From Baia soyae (lineage in GTDB: Bacteria > Bacillota > Bacilli > Thermoactinomycetales > Thermoactinomycetaceae), in NCBI RefSeq assembly GCF_004341445.1, contig NZ_SLXV01000012.1, positions 1 to 64,000 of the forward strand: a DNA stretch of 64,000 nucleotides, in the 5' to 3' direction. The notes beneath the pieces were generated by a model that worked only from the letters and a program-made list of their open reading frames with translations, was not told where the DNA came from and did no database searches. Position numbers and translations under genes: made by a program. This document shows positions 48,401 through 56,533 of the stretch, in pieces; positions within the stretch are counted from its first letter, which is position 1, and every line of letters begins with the position of its first letter.

Positions 48401-51400
48401 GCAAAAAACAACCGATGCCAAGGGAAATGTCACATGGTCTACCTATGGACCGCGTGGTGAGACCCTCACCACCACCAATCCCAAAGGTAAGCGCATCACC
48501 ATGACCTATGACATCTATAAACGACTAGAAAAGACCGAAATACCCAAAGATCTGAAGAAAAATGAATACATTACTCAGATTGCCCCTCTATATGACCAAA
48601 ATGGTAACGTCATTAGAGAAACATCCGCAACCGGAGCGGAAACCTTTTATGAATATGACGCCATGGACCGGGTAATTGAGACCAAACTTCCTTCTGACTC
48701 CGATACCAAAGTACCGCGAGTGAAGAAGATGGAATACAACAACGTTGGGAAACTGATCAAAGAGACCCAGCCAAACGGAAGCTTGACCAAGGACGACGAT
48801 CAGGACTACATCACCACGTATGAATACGACGACTTTGATCAACAGATCGCGGTTACCAACTCACTTGGACATAAGATTACCTATGAATATGACGACGTTG
48901 GAAACCAGATCAAAACCACGCTACCAGAGGGAATGGCCTCTACAGCAGACGATAAAGACCATACGGTTCGGAAAGAGTACGATAAAAACCACCGCGTGGT
49001 TCGCGAAATCGATGCCAAAGACCAATACACCCATACGACCTATGATGCCGATGGATTAGTCACCCGCATCAAGGATAAAGATGGAAACAACCTTTATAAA
49101 TACTATGACCGACGCGGACTACTCGCAGAAGAGAGAGTTCCTCATAACGGCAAAGAACTCATCACCAAATACGATTACGATGGTGCCGGAAACCTCCTAA
49201 AAGTAGAAACCCCTCGTGGTGTGGCTACCCCAACCAAGGGAGACTTTGTCCAAGAGAAAGTATACGACGAATTAAACCGCGTAACCGAGATCATCTATCC
49301 ACATGACGGCAAGCAATTAGAACGTCCGAAGATGACGTATCAATACGACGAATTAGGCAACGTATCCGAGGTAACGACCCCTGCTTCCTACGGACAGACC
49401 GATCGCATTAAGACCAAGATGACCTATTATGATACGGGCTGGCTCCGAAGCATTGAAGATCCGTTTGGAGTGAAAACCGAGTATCAATACGATGACTTAG
49501 GGAAGCAAACGGAAAGAGATGTAACCAGTGCCGATGGCAAGCTCGAGCGGTCAATGGGCTGGGCTTATCAACCAGATGGGAAAGTCAAACAACTCTATGA
49601 CTCAGGGCTAAAAAGCACGGTTGCAACCTTCAATAAGAAGATGCTTCAATATACGTACGATGCCAATGGAAACCTAGTCGAAACGAGAGATTTGAGTACC
49701 AAGGCAAACGTAGACAAGTATAAGATGAAGTACAACCATGTGAACCAAGTCATCTCCGTTGAAGAGTGGAAAAAAGACAAGGTCACGAAAAAATTTGACT
49801 ACAGCTACGACCGAAACGGAAACCTATTTAACCTCGTCTATCCGGGACAAACCTCGTACTACTATTACGATACATTGAACCAAGTATCGTCGATGATGAG
49901 CCAGACCGGAAAAGATGAAGCCCAGTGGACCGAGTATCAGCGTACCACTTCCGGGAAAATCAAACAGGTAACGCTACCAAACGGCAACCAGACCACCTAC
50001 AGCTATTACGAAGACCAAAAAACCAAAGAGATGCAAACCAAGAAGCAAGACGGAACGCTTCTACAAAGACATTTCCTCGAGTACAACGAAAACGGTCATC
50101 GCACGAAAGACATAGCTACCCTCCGCGGTGCAGATAATCAGCAGATGGATAACACCTACCGCTATGAGTATGATGCTCGTGATCGCCTCATCAAAGCGGA
50201 AAAGGATGGGAAGCAGAAGTCTTTTGAGACCTATATTCTCGATGCAAATAGCAACATCGTGGAAAAGAATAAAGACAATAAATTTACTAGCTTCCAATAC
50301 GATCGCAACCGTCTCATCTCGGAGACGAAAGAAGGTGTTAAGTCCGACTATCAATACGATCCAATGGGACGTGTCGAGAAGGTCAAAGAAGGAGAACAGG
50401 TCAGAGAGCAATACAACTATGATCCGTTTGATAACGTTACGGAGCATATCAAGACGGATAAAGAGTCCAAGGACCCAATCAAGACCCAATTTGCCTACGA
50501 CTCTCTAGACCGTACCATCGCGAAAGTGGAGCAGGCAGGAACAGACCAGGCTAAGAAGACCAATTTTGATTACCTTGGTACAACCGAACAAGTCATCTCA
50601 GAAGAAGTAGCTGACCAGATCACAAGGTCCTATGTCTACTCCGCATGGGGAGAACGGATGGCGATGATTAAAGCAGGAGAAAAGCCAGAAACATCGTATT
50701 ATGGTACTAACACCGATGTGGATGTGGAACTCCTAACCGATGAGAAGGGAAATGTTCGTAGTACATATGGATATTCTCCATATGGGGAGAACGATGAGTC
50801 TCTCTTCACAGGAGCGGACAAGCTTGATTCGAAGAATCCAAGCAAAGAGATGTACAACTCGTTCCGTTACAGCGGAAAACGTTGGGATCCGAATACAAAG
50901 TCCTATGATCTCGGTTTCCGGAACTATTCTCCAGAACAAGGACGATTCCTGACGCAGGACTCGTATACGGATGCAGGGAAATTCAAAGGTCTTGTAATGG
51001 ATCCAGGGAATGCGAATCAATATGGATTTGCAGCCGGAAATCCAGTGAGTAGTGCTGATTTAGACGGTCACGGATATATACGCGTTGATGATAATTCAGA
51101 GGGAATCGCGGGTATATTCGAGGCTCCTAATGGTAATACGGTTCTTCACCATCAGGATGGAGATACAGACACTTATAACCACAAAAAGAAGACATGGACA
51201 TATAAACAGGCTGACTATAAAAAAAATAGGGCTACTGATAATTCCAAGAAGAAGAAATCAAACCCAACTCCATCGAAACCGAAATCGCAAGCACCACCTA
51301 AGCCGAAACCGCCATCGAGTTGGAAAGCGATCGCACATACGATATTAGATGTGGCAGGCACATTTGATCCAACGGGTGCAATCGACGCTGCTCATGCGGC

Positions 51401-52286
51401 ATGGTATTTGTTTGAAGGCGACTATGAAAATGCCTTCTACACTGGAATGGGCATATTCCCCGGAGGCGACGCATTTAAAGCCGGCAAGTATAGCAAGTAC
51501 GTAAATAGCACCACCTCAAGGTCCGTAAACGCAGCATGTAAATGCTTTGTAGCTGGGACAAGGATCGAGACAGAAGACGGTGGTAAGCCGATCGAAGAAA
51601 TCGACATAGGAGACAAAGTCCTCTCCAAGAACGAAGAAACCGGAGAAATCGCCTACAAAGAAGTCGAATGGCTCTTCCAGCGAGAGATAGATGAGATATA
51701 CGAAGTCCACATCGGCGGCGAAGTTATCCAGACCACCGACGAACACCCCTTCTGGGTAGTAGGCGAAGGCTGGGTCAGAGCGAAGGACCTTCGCAAAGGT
51801 GACATCTTCGAAACCGATAGAGGGAAGAAATTAGCGGTTGATAAAATCGTTAATAAGAAACAAAAGGCAACCGTTTATAACTTCAAGGTGAAGGACTTTC
51901 ATACATATTATGTTTCGAATTTGAAAGTTTTGACGCATAATGAGTGTAAGGTTTTTGATGTTGGTATGTACAAAGATTTGAAAGGACATGGTCCTCAAGG
52001 ATGGGATGCACATCATGTGGGGCAAACTGCTGCAATGAGAAGGTTAGTTGACAACTACGATCGAAATACTGCACCAGCGATATTAGTTCCCAAAGTCGGT
52101 CATACTAGAAGAGCGGGTGAAGCGGGGGTAGTCTCGAGAAGCACAAGTGGTTTTACAAGCGCAAGAGATGTGCTAGCTAGAGACATATCGGAATTAAGGA
52201 GAGTTTACCCTGATGTTCCTAATTCAAGCCTTAAGGATTTGATAAACATGAATAAAGAGATGTACCCTGAAGTGAGAAGGAGATAA
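45423..52286 (+). CDS. secreted RHS/YD-repeat polymorphic toxin with HINT domain
   Basis: 2287 residues, WapA-like in build but without CWB or WapA wall repeats. In order: signal peptide 1-29; a fibronectin-like part (about 80-195); a DNRLRE carbohydrate-module-like part (about 200-380); an Ig-like part (about 385-510); a long YD-repeat shell (about 550-1830) with many YEYD and YDxxGN units; the RHS core GRFLTQDSYTDAGKFKGL near 1840; a Pro/Lys linker; the pretoxin HINT domain CFVAGTRIETEDGGKPIEE to VLTHNE (about 2040-2172); and a toxin of about 113 residues. The toxin has WDAHHVGQTAAMRRLV, VPKVGHTRR and a Lys/Arg-rich end, perhaps an HNH-like nuclease. GGAGGGAG precedes the ATG. Confidence 0.95.
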   Translation: MSKKVRIIVSMIVTIFLWTSMQPLPAYAVDFINNEYYQWQIKQPYAMDKDSNALLSFYKETAAEKKAASKTPAAPAKASIVKDQIIDWGEPVITLNEPTKVHGDGAELSWSKYTGSGFVEYQVHRSNQPKFTPSESTLIAPIDGVNQTQYRDTTAQPTPAINPAEMGRTYYYMVTVKTTESKVFPSKEKQVQLPKAGLTLQVIQQAEDTTLSSAKPTTNLDKIDGKPFLSVGNMGTYGITRSVIKFDLSSLPTGVKVSSSYLALMNSEYEESDDKTPTKYDIYSLAKGFTEEATWNAPWSQPGGDYEIGSLNAISTSYTAEWHLWKTTPAVQAWLNGTKTNNGFLLKFQGEEGSVKERTAFHSSESPDTSVRPKLMVIYTTKTAANNYYAPSTPSYMTTGAEYVVDVTLTNTTEEKWSGSTDKLSYHWIGPDGKEVTNARLDSPLRPVDEKGIEAPTPIDVNPGQTIKVRAKVKAPTLTGNQSRESYSLRWDLSKNGKWLSQDANPVAVLEQKVAIEKKGEDKGFGHNAAQITDFASPDSKVGMNVYQGNVTFFYKPYSNPSRGFETYAQLNYNSLSTTDAGLGKGWSLGTGSVVSIGAPATNGAMVNSKDEIISGAVAVVDEEGETHEFTWNKNKNKFDPPAGLNLSVEYLGSKDKRKKWVFTEQDRVQYFLDDRGYTSEIVDKNGNKLIYEYEERKIDNKPKQLLRRIKDSMNRETLQITYNDRNKIDYIDDIAGRRLQFVYDDQDRLVKLMDGIEVGKVTNVTDLKTYRFEYHPTLKSHIVKVTDSRGNATTFDYHTSGDLANKVSKMTNRAKEHIFIDYNANQRIVTDANKDRHTEYSFDGKGRQTQVSVNTKSKTRTTKYEYDDDDNMIRLEEPNGAVTTWKYNEHGQPLMKTDQENNALSDASARKSTRYEYQTGMDGRVSELVKETSPEGREVRYTYDANGNMLTKQNSMSLGTTYTYWPGGLLKSASDVNGHATLSDEYDANGLAQKTTDAKGNVTWSTYGPRGETLTTTNPKGKRITMTYDIYKRLEKTEIPKDLKKNEYITQIAPLYDQNGNVIRETSATGAETFYEYDAMDRVIETKLPSDSDTKVPRVKKMEYNNVGKLIKETQPNGSLTKDDDQDYITTYEYDDFDQQIAVTNSLGHKITYEYDDVGNQIKTTLPEGMASTADDKDHTVRKEYDKNHRVVREIDAKDQYTHTTYDADGLVTRIKDKDGNNLYKYYDRRGLLAEERVPHNGKELITKYDYDGAGNLLKVETPRGVATPTKGDFVQEKVYDELNRVTEIIYPHDGKQLERPKMTYQYDELGNVSEVTTPASYGQTDRIKTKMTYYDTGWLRSIEDPFGVKTEYQYDDLGKQTERDVTSADGKLERSMGWAYQPDGKVKQLYDSGLKSTVATFNKKMLQYTYDANGNLVETRDLSTKANVDKYKMKYNHVNQVISVEEWKKDKVTKKFDYSYDRNGNLFNLVYPGQTSYYYYDTLNQVSSMMSQTGKDEAQWTEYQRTTSGKIKQVTLPNGNQTTYSYYEDQKTKEMQTKKQDGTLLQRHFLEYNENGHRTKDIATLRGADNQQMDNTYRYEYDARDRLIKAEKDGKQKSFETYILDANSNIVEKNKDNKFTSFQYDRNRLISETKEGVKSDYQYDPMGRVEKVKEGEQVREQYNYDPFDNVTEHIKTDKESKDPIKTQFAYDSLDRTIAKVEQAGTDQAKKTNFDYLGTTEQVISEEVADQITRSYVYSAWGERMAMIKAGEKPETSYYGTNTDVDVELLTDEKGNVRSTYGYSPYGENDESLFTGADKLDSKNPSKEMYNSFRYSGKRWDPNTKSYDLGFRNYSPEQGRFLTQDSYTDAGKFKGLVMDPGNANQYGFAAGNPVSSADLDGHGYIRVDDNSEGIAGIFEAPNGNTVLHHQDGDTDTYNHKKKTWTYKQADYKKNRATDNSKKKKSNPTPSKPKSQAPPKPKPPSSWKAIAHTILDVAGTFDPTGAIDAAHAAWYLFEGDYENAFYTGMGIFPGGDAFKAGKYSKYVNSTTSRSVNAACKCFVAGTRIETEDGGKPIEEIDIGDKVLSKNEETGEIAYKEVEWLFQREIDEIYEVHIGGEVIQTTDEHPFWVVGEGWVRAKDLRKGDIFETDRGKKLAVDKIVNKKQKATVYNFKVKDFHTYYVSNLKVLTHNECKVFDVGMYKDLKGHGPQGWDAHHVGQTAAMRRLVDNYDRNTAPAILVPKVGHTRRAGEAGVVSRSTSGFTSARDVLARDISELRRVYPDVPNSSLKDLINMNKEMYPEVRRR

Positions 52287-52414
52287 TACGACGTCATTCT
52301 TTGAAAGGCACGAGTTTGGTGGTCTCATTACTAAAACACCTTATCTTTTAATAGGAAGGGGAATGATAGGAGTAGCTCTAATTTTATTGAGTTAAGGTCT
52401 CCTATCGATGGACT

Positions 52415-52795
52415 ATGGGGCAATTAGAGAGATTGGAAAAAGAAGAAGCTTTGATTGAATCTTTATATAAGCAGTTGATAAATGCTAGCTGTGAATTTTA
52501 TAAAGATGAGTTTATAAATGGATCTGAAAGAAAGATTATTGACCCGTACTGGAAGGAAGCGCTAAAGATGTTCGCGAATCTTTCAGCTGAAGACAAAGTT
52601 ACTCTTTTTAAGATAATCAAGCAAATACAAGTGGATTCAATATCTGAAATACTAGGGATTTTGGATGGAATAGTATGTGTTGATAATGAATTTATGGAAT
52701 TTAAGGTTATCATTGATAAAGATGATGAGCCGATTAATGGATCTTTACAAGAGCTATTCCTATCGTATGATGAAGAGCAACGCAAGAGAGAGTGA
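52415..52795 (+). CDS. putative immunity protein for the RHS toxin
   Basis: 126 residues, acidic and mostly helical. The segment ISEILGILDGI and the end NGSLQELFLSYDEE resemble small proteins that often follow polymorphic-toxin genes, but I cannot name a family. It is the first gene after the toxin tip, on the same strand, at 128 bases, which is the normal place for the cognate immunity gene. The ribosome-binding site is weak. No signal peptide, so it acts in the cytoplasm. Composition is clearly AT-richer than the toxin gene. Confidence 0.7.
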   Translation: MGQLERLEKEEALIESLYKQLINASCEFYKDEFINGSERKIIDPYWKEALKMFANLSAEDKVTLFKIIKQIQVDSISEILGILDGIVCVDNEFMEFKVIIDKDDEPINGSLQELFLSYDEEQRKRE

Positions 52796-52880
52796 GTAGT
52801 TGGCTCTCATCAGTGAGATGTTGGTGTATTGCAGCTGCTTTGAACTATTTGTAAAAATAAATTAGCCATTTGAACTAGTA

Positions 52881-52915
52881 ATTAACGGTCTCTTTGATAT
52901 GAAGAGGCCGTTAAT
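52881..52915 (+). terminator. terminator-like hairpin after the first immunity gene
   Basis: A 14-base-pair stem (52881-52894 with 52902-52915, one wobble) has a 7-base loop. The following sequence is only modestly T-rich. It probably closes the toxin-immunity transcript. Confidence 0.65.
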
Positions 52916-53040
52916 ATTGTCATGAGCTAATGGTATATCCTGCAAAGCAGATAATGTACTGGTTATTTGCCATAAATGTGCTTGTCCATTGTGGTCTTAT
53001 CACGAGTGGATTACAGCCTACGTATTATTAAATACAATAA

Positions 53041-53075
53041 ATGGATTGGGAACTAAGTGTTCTCAATCCATTTTT
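53041..53075 (+). terminator. second hairpin with T run
   Basis: ATGGATTGGGAAC (53041-53053) pairs with GTTCTCAATCCAT (53059-53071) with one wobble, then TTTT. It lies between the first immunity gene and the Excalibur remnant. Confidence 0.65.
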
Positions 53076-53097
53076 GAGTATGTATGTTGCTGAGGGT

Positions 53098-53226
53098 CTA
53101 GTTACTCTCGCAAGCAATACCATCTTTATCACGATCTAGCTTGTATACTTTATAAGCATTCATGTAAGCAGTGGCTTCTGCACTAGAGGTGGGGCGATGA
53201 TATAGTGCTAGTTTTTTGTCAGTCAT
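53098..53226 (-). pseudogene. remnant of an Excalibur calcium-binding domain protein
   Basis: Leftward, 42 codons from ATG 53226 to TAG encode a peptide ending YKLDRDKDGIACESN. This is the DxDxDGxxCE core of the Excalibur domain, usually found at the C-terminus of secreted nucleases or surface proteins. The partner half (FxNCxxA) and any signal peptide are missing. A stop codon directly precedes the ATG and there is no ribosome-binding site. It is most likely the broken 3' end of a former gene. Confidence 0.6.
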
Positions 53227-53465
53227 TCAGAAGATCAGATTAAAGTGAGATAGTTTGAAATGTGAACAGCACCCTTGTTATATTTTTTCCAACGCAGTAT
53301 AAGAGTTGATAGAGTATGTCATGCCCACATTTTGACCACGCACTACCGTGAAATAGATGTAACTGGAGTTAGCTTAGGTAAAGATTGAGTTTGACATTTC
53401 GCACTAGGATTAGCTTACTTTCACTATGATATATTATTTAGCACTATGTTTGGCATAATATATAC

Positions 53466-54233
53466 ATGTTGGATATTGTTTCGAATAACATTGTCATAAA
53501 TAATAACTATACCGGTATTCAAATTTTGGATAGTCGCTTGAATTTAGTCAGATGTATAGAGCTCTTCGATGATATTGCTATCTACTCACTATACAAACAT
53601 CATTCTAACAAAGAGATTATTTTGTATTGTCCAGAAAATGAATGTTTGGTTCATGTCAATTTGGACTCTGGGGACTTTCGAAAAATAGAGTTGGATAATC
53701 AATTTTCCGAAGTGGTCTTTTCTTCCATATATTTTTGGAAGAATGAAGAGGTGATGTTCACAGACTATCGTGGGCATTTTTATAGATTATGTATTGAAAG
53801 TGGCGCAATCAGAACAGTAGATTTAAATAGTATTAAGACATGTTACACATCGTTCTATCGTTTTTGGGCAAAAGTATCTAAATACAAGATTATAAGTCTA
53901 TATGAAAATGGCACTGCAGATTGCATGTTATTTAAGGCTGATCATCCACGAATCGGTGTGCTAGATTATCAAACAAATAAAGAGAGCTACATAATACCAC
54001 CTAATCATAAAGCACACGAAATCATCTATCGTAATGGCATATTTGCTTTTGTTCAAGAAGAAGGTATGATTCTTTTGGAAAATGACGGATGTGTGACCGA
54101 GATTAAACCGGACCCTTTCTTTTCATTTCTTAGGGCAAGGTTTATAACTGATAATGGTAAGAATCGATTAGTAACGCTAAGTAGTAATCGTTCGGATGTC
54201 GGAAATAGTACTTTATCTATTTATGATACTTAA
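53466..54233 (+). CDS. uncharacterised beta-propeller-like protein in the immunity array
   Basis: 255 residues, AT-rich coding. Repeated short strands with turns (ILDSRLNLVRCIELFDDI, LVHVNLDSGDFRKIELD, FYRLCIESGAIRTVDLN, IGVLDYQTNKESYIIP, LENDGCVTEIKPD) suggest a small WD/PQQ-like propeller. No catalytic motif or signal peptide is seen. The ATG has no ribosome-binding site, so the N-terminus may be wrong or leaderless. Position in the toxin island makes an orphan immunity role possible but unproven. Confidence 0.6.
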   Translation: MLDIVSNNIVINNNYTGIQILDSRLNLVRCIELFDDIAIYSLYKHHSNKEIILYCPENECLVHVNLDSGDFRKIELDNQFSEVVFSSIYFWKNEEVMFTDYRGHFYRLCIESGAIRTVDLNSIKTCYTSFYRFWAKVSKYKIISLYENGTADCMLFKADHPRIGVLDYQTNKESYIIPPNHKAHEIIYRNGIFAFVQEEGMILLENDGCVTEIKPDPFFSFLRARFITDNGKNRLVTLSSNRSDVGNSTLSIYDT

Positions 54234-54277
54234 CAAAGGAGGAAGAACAGAAAAAAACAAATTTTCTGTTCAAAAAA

Positions 54278-54766
54278 ATGATAAAAACTCTATATGAACT
54301 TAATCCTGATTTATTTCCAGAATTTCAGGAATGCAAAAAAATAAATGGTGAATCATTTGACTTATACAGTCTAGCGGGAATCAAGCTAGATATCGAACAA
54401 ATGTTACTAGCAGGTAGAATATTATTTCCTGAATTTGAAGAAGTAGATACCATGGTTTTTGAAAAGCGTATAGAATTAAGGGAACAAATTGATCATTGGC
54501 GAGAAAATGGATTGCCAAACTGGCAAATAGAAGCTTTATTAAATCATACACATATGTACGGAGCTTACGTTCAAGATGCTGTAGATGCAGGTGATGAACA
54601 TTGGTTTGAGCTAGGGAAGCTACTGAAAATGTGTTACGAGTTTTCTTTGTCTAGATTATATCCAAACAAAAAGTTTGTTGTGGATTTATACGAGGATCTT
54701 GATCCGGGAGACTATGTTCTTACTTTTTATCAACCTGAACCCAAAACAGAGGCTTTGGAGGAGTAG
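54278..54766 (+). CDS. uncharacterised acidic protein in the immunity array
   Basis: 162 residues, acidic and probably all-helical in the middle (MVFEKRIELREQIDHWRENG, LLNHTHMYGAYVQDAVDAGD, WFELGKLLKMCYEFSLSRLY). No family is recognised. An excellent AAAGGAGG lies 35-40 bases before the ATG, too far for it. No ATG, GTG or TTG occurs at a proper distance, which suggests a lost start or deletion. It lies 44 bases after the propeller gene and is an immunity candidate by position only. Confidence 0.6.
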   Translation: MIKTLYELNPDLFPEFQECKKINGESFDLYSLAGIKLDIEQMLLAGRILFPEFEEVDTMVFEKRIELREQIDHWRENGLPNWQIEALLNHTHMYGAYVQDAVDAGDEHWFELGKLLKMCYEFSLSRLYPNKKFVVDLYEDLDPGDYVLTFYQPEPKTEALEE

Positions 54767-54823
54767 TTCTCCACTTGTTTCTATAAAGCTTTGCTTAGAA
54801 ACTATTTTAAGGTGGATGTTAAT

Positions 54824-55306
54824 ATGAAGTGGGAAGATGTTTCATTAGATATATCTCATTCTCAAATAAATGTTTTTAACACGGACTTAAAGGATCCGTT
54901 TAATGATTGGACAGATATACATGTGAACCAAGGTTTTTCTTGGAGAGAGGGCTGTGTATCATTCGGTGCGTTGTCTGACTGGGAATGTGAGATTAGCGTG
55001 AAACTGGGAGAAGATATATATGAAAATGAGAATGCTATTCGATCTATCATTGTGCCATTTTATGTGGAGGATAACGGCATAACATTAGCAAGTATTTTAT
55101 CGGAAGAATACATTTTTGACATCCCAAAAGGAAGTTATGAATTACTATTTCATGCAATCCCTTTAGAATCCGAGGAGGACGGTTTGTATCTGGTAAGATA
55201 CGAGTTAACATTTGTTAGATGTGCCACACCAAAGCCCCGCATTTTAAAGTATGATGATGAATTATCTCCACCTCAAGAGTTCTGTATGGAGGCTGAACCA
55301 GCCTAA
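54824..55306 (+). CDS. ComJ/Nin-family nuclease inhibitor, likely immunity protein
   Basis: 160 residues from the ATG at 54824, behind AAGGTGG. The core matches ComJ (Nin) of B. subtilis in order and wording: DWTDIHVNQGF, REGCVSFGAL, IIVPFYVEDNGITLASIL and FDIPKGSYELLFHAIPL. ComJ inhibits the competence nuclease NucA. Here no nucA-like gene is adjacent. Its place at the end of the immunity array suggests protection against a NucA-like toxin tip from kin or from a lost allele. No signal peptide. Two terminators follow. Confidence 0.82.
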   Translation: MKWEDVSLDISHSQINVFNTDLKDPFNDWTDIHVNQGFSWREGCVSFGALSDWECEISVKLGEDIYENENAIRSIIVPFYVEDNGITLASILSEEYIFDIPKGSYELLFHAIPLESEEDGLYLVRYELTFVRCATPKPRILKYDDELSPPQEFCMEAEPA

Positions 55307-55335
55307 TTAAATCAAGTGAAAATGGAAAGAATCTT

Positions 55336-55370
55336 ATCGTCTCTGGATTTCGGTCTAGAGGCGATTTTTA
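55336..55370 (+). terminator. terminator after the ComJ-like gene
   Basis: ATCGTCTCTGG (55336-55346) pairs with CTAGAGGCGAT (55355-55365) with two wobble pairs, then TTTTTA. Confidence 0.8.
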
Positions 55371-55399
55371 ATACGTTTGCCCCTCATTGCTGGGTGAGT

Positions 55400-55427
55400 C
55401 CCTTCCCCCCCGAAGGGGTTCTTTTTT
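55400..55427 (+). terminator. second terminator at the island edge
   Basis: CCCTTC (55400-55405) pairs with GAAGGG (55412-55417) around six C, followed by GTTC and six T. Together with the preceding hairpin it insulates the island from the ABC transporter operon. Confidence 0.75.
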
Positions 55428-55522
55428 ATCCATGCTTTCTTTTCCATCCAATAGGGTAGCCTAACAACAAAATGTATAATATACTTATTTTTATATAGTT
55501 GATTACAATTGAGGTGTCATAG

Positions 55523-56533
55523 ATGCTAGCGATTGAAGCTAAGAAGCTAACAAAAGAATTCCAAGTCTACCAGAGCCGAAAAGGCTTATCTGGGGCGTTT
55601 CGTGATTTGTTGAATCGGGAGTATCGTACGATTCGGGCGGTAAATGAGATTGATTTGTCGATCAAGCCGGGGGAGATGGTTGGATACATAGGAGAAAACG
55701 GAGCCGGTAAATCAACCACGATTAAGATGCTGACGGGAATCCTGCAACCAACCTCAGGCATGTTAAAGGTAAACGGTTACGACCCCCACCGCGAACGGGA
55801 AAAGTTTGTTCGTACGATCGGGGTTGTGTTTGGTCAACGAAGCCAGTTGTGGTGGGACCTAGCTGTACAAGAATCGTTTCAATTACTCCAAAAGGTATAT
55901 CGTATCCCTCATGAGAAGTATGAGCCGCATCTAAAGCGGATGATTGATGTGTTAAACATCCAAGAGTTGCTGGATCAGCCTGTCCGGAAGTTAAGTCTAG
56001 GCCAACGAATGAGATGTGAATTAGCAACTTCTTTAATCCATCAACCTTCGCTCTTATTCTTAGATGAGCCTACGATTGGACTCGATGTACTTGTAAAAGA
56101 AGACATTCGTCAGTTCCTAAGAGACATTAACCAAGAATTAAACACAACGGTTCTGCTTACGACTCATGACTTAGGAGATATTGAAGCACTCTGCTCAAGA
56201 GTGGTGATGCTGGATAAAGGAAATATCATCTATGACGGAGACATGAATCGATTAAAACGTGAATGGGGAGATGGGAAACGGATTGTATTGGAAACGGAGA
56301 GGGAGTATGAGTTGTCGGAATTACTGGCGACGACAGAAGGCCTTCCTGTGGAGTGGGAGAAGAAAGCGAGCCATACATATGAGATAAGGGTTCCTGGCGA
56401 TCAAGTGCAAGTGCCTGAAGTCCTTGGCAGAGTCATCGAGCGCGGCATTGCGATCCAAGAGATGCAGCTGGAGGAAGCGACTGCGGAGGAGATCGTGCGT
56501 AAGATTTATCAGGAGGGGATGACGATTGATTAG
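55523..56533 (+). CDS. ABC-2 transporter ATP-binding protein
   Basis: 336 residues. Walker A GENGAGKSTT near residue 59, Q-loop in FGQRSQLWWDLAVQE, signature LSLGQRMRCELA near 157, Walker B LLFLDEPTIGLD near 180 and switch His in LLTTHDLGDIE. The N-terminal YRTIRAVNEIDLSIKPGEMV and the WWDL segment are typical of the NatA-like subfamily that works with DUF990-type permeases. GAGGTG precedes the ATG. First gene of a three-gene exporter operon; substrate unknown. Confidence 0.9.
   Translation: MLAIEAKKLTKEFQVYQSRKGLSGAFRDLLNREYRTIRAVNEIDLSIKPGEMVGYIGENGAGKSTTIKMLTGILQPTSGMLKVNGYDPHREREKFVRTIGVVFGQRSQLWWDLAVQESFQLLQKVYRIPHEKYEPHLKRMIDVLNIQELLDQPVRKLSLGQRMRCELATSLIHQPSLLFLDEPTIGLDVLVKEDIRQFLRDINQELNTTVLLTTHDLGDIEALCSRVVMLDKGNIIYDGDMNRLKREWGDGKRIVLETEREYELSELLATTEGLPVEWEKKASHTYEIRVPGDQVQVPEVLGRVIERGIAIQEMQLEEATAEEIVRKIYQEGMTID

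Larger units (their letters stand above)
52796..53465. other. 670-base gene-poor stretch inside the immunity region
   Basis: It holds two hairpins (52881-52915 and 53041-53075) and a minus-strand Excalibur remnant (53098-53226). A possible -35 TTGACA lies at 53391 with only weak -10 candidates after it. Nothing else coding is seen. The debris-like content suggests past rearrangement. Confidence 0.6.

Noticed and set aside
48588-50508. Frames of 70-142 codons inside the RHS gene on both strands
   Set aside because: The repetitive YD coding makes long alternative frames. None has a ribosome-binding site and the main frame is uninterrupted.
55400-55427. The C-run (seven C) considered as a phase-variable homopolymer
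   Set aside because: It is the loop of an intergenic terminator, not within a coding frame or promoter spacer.
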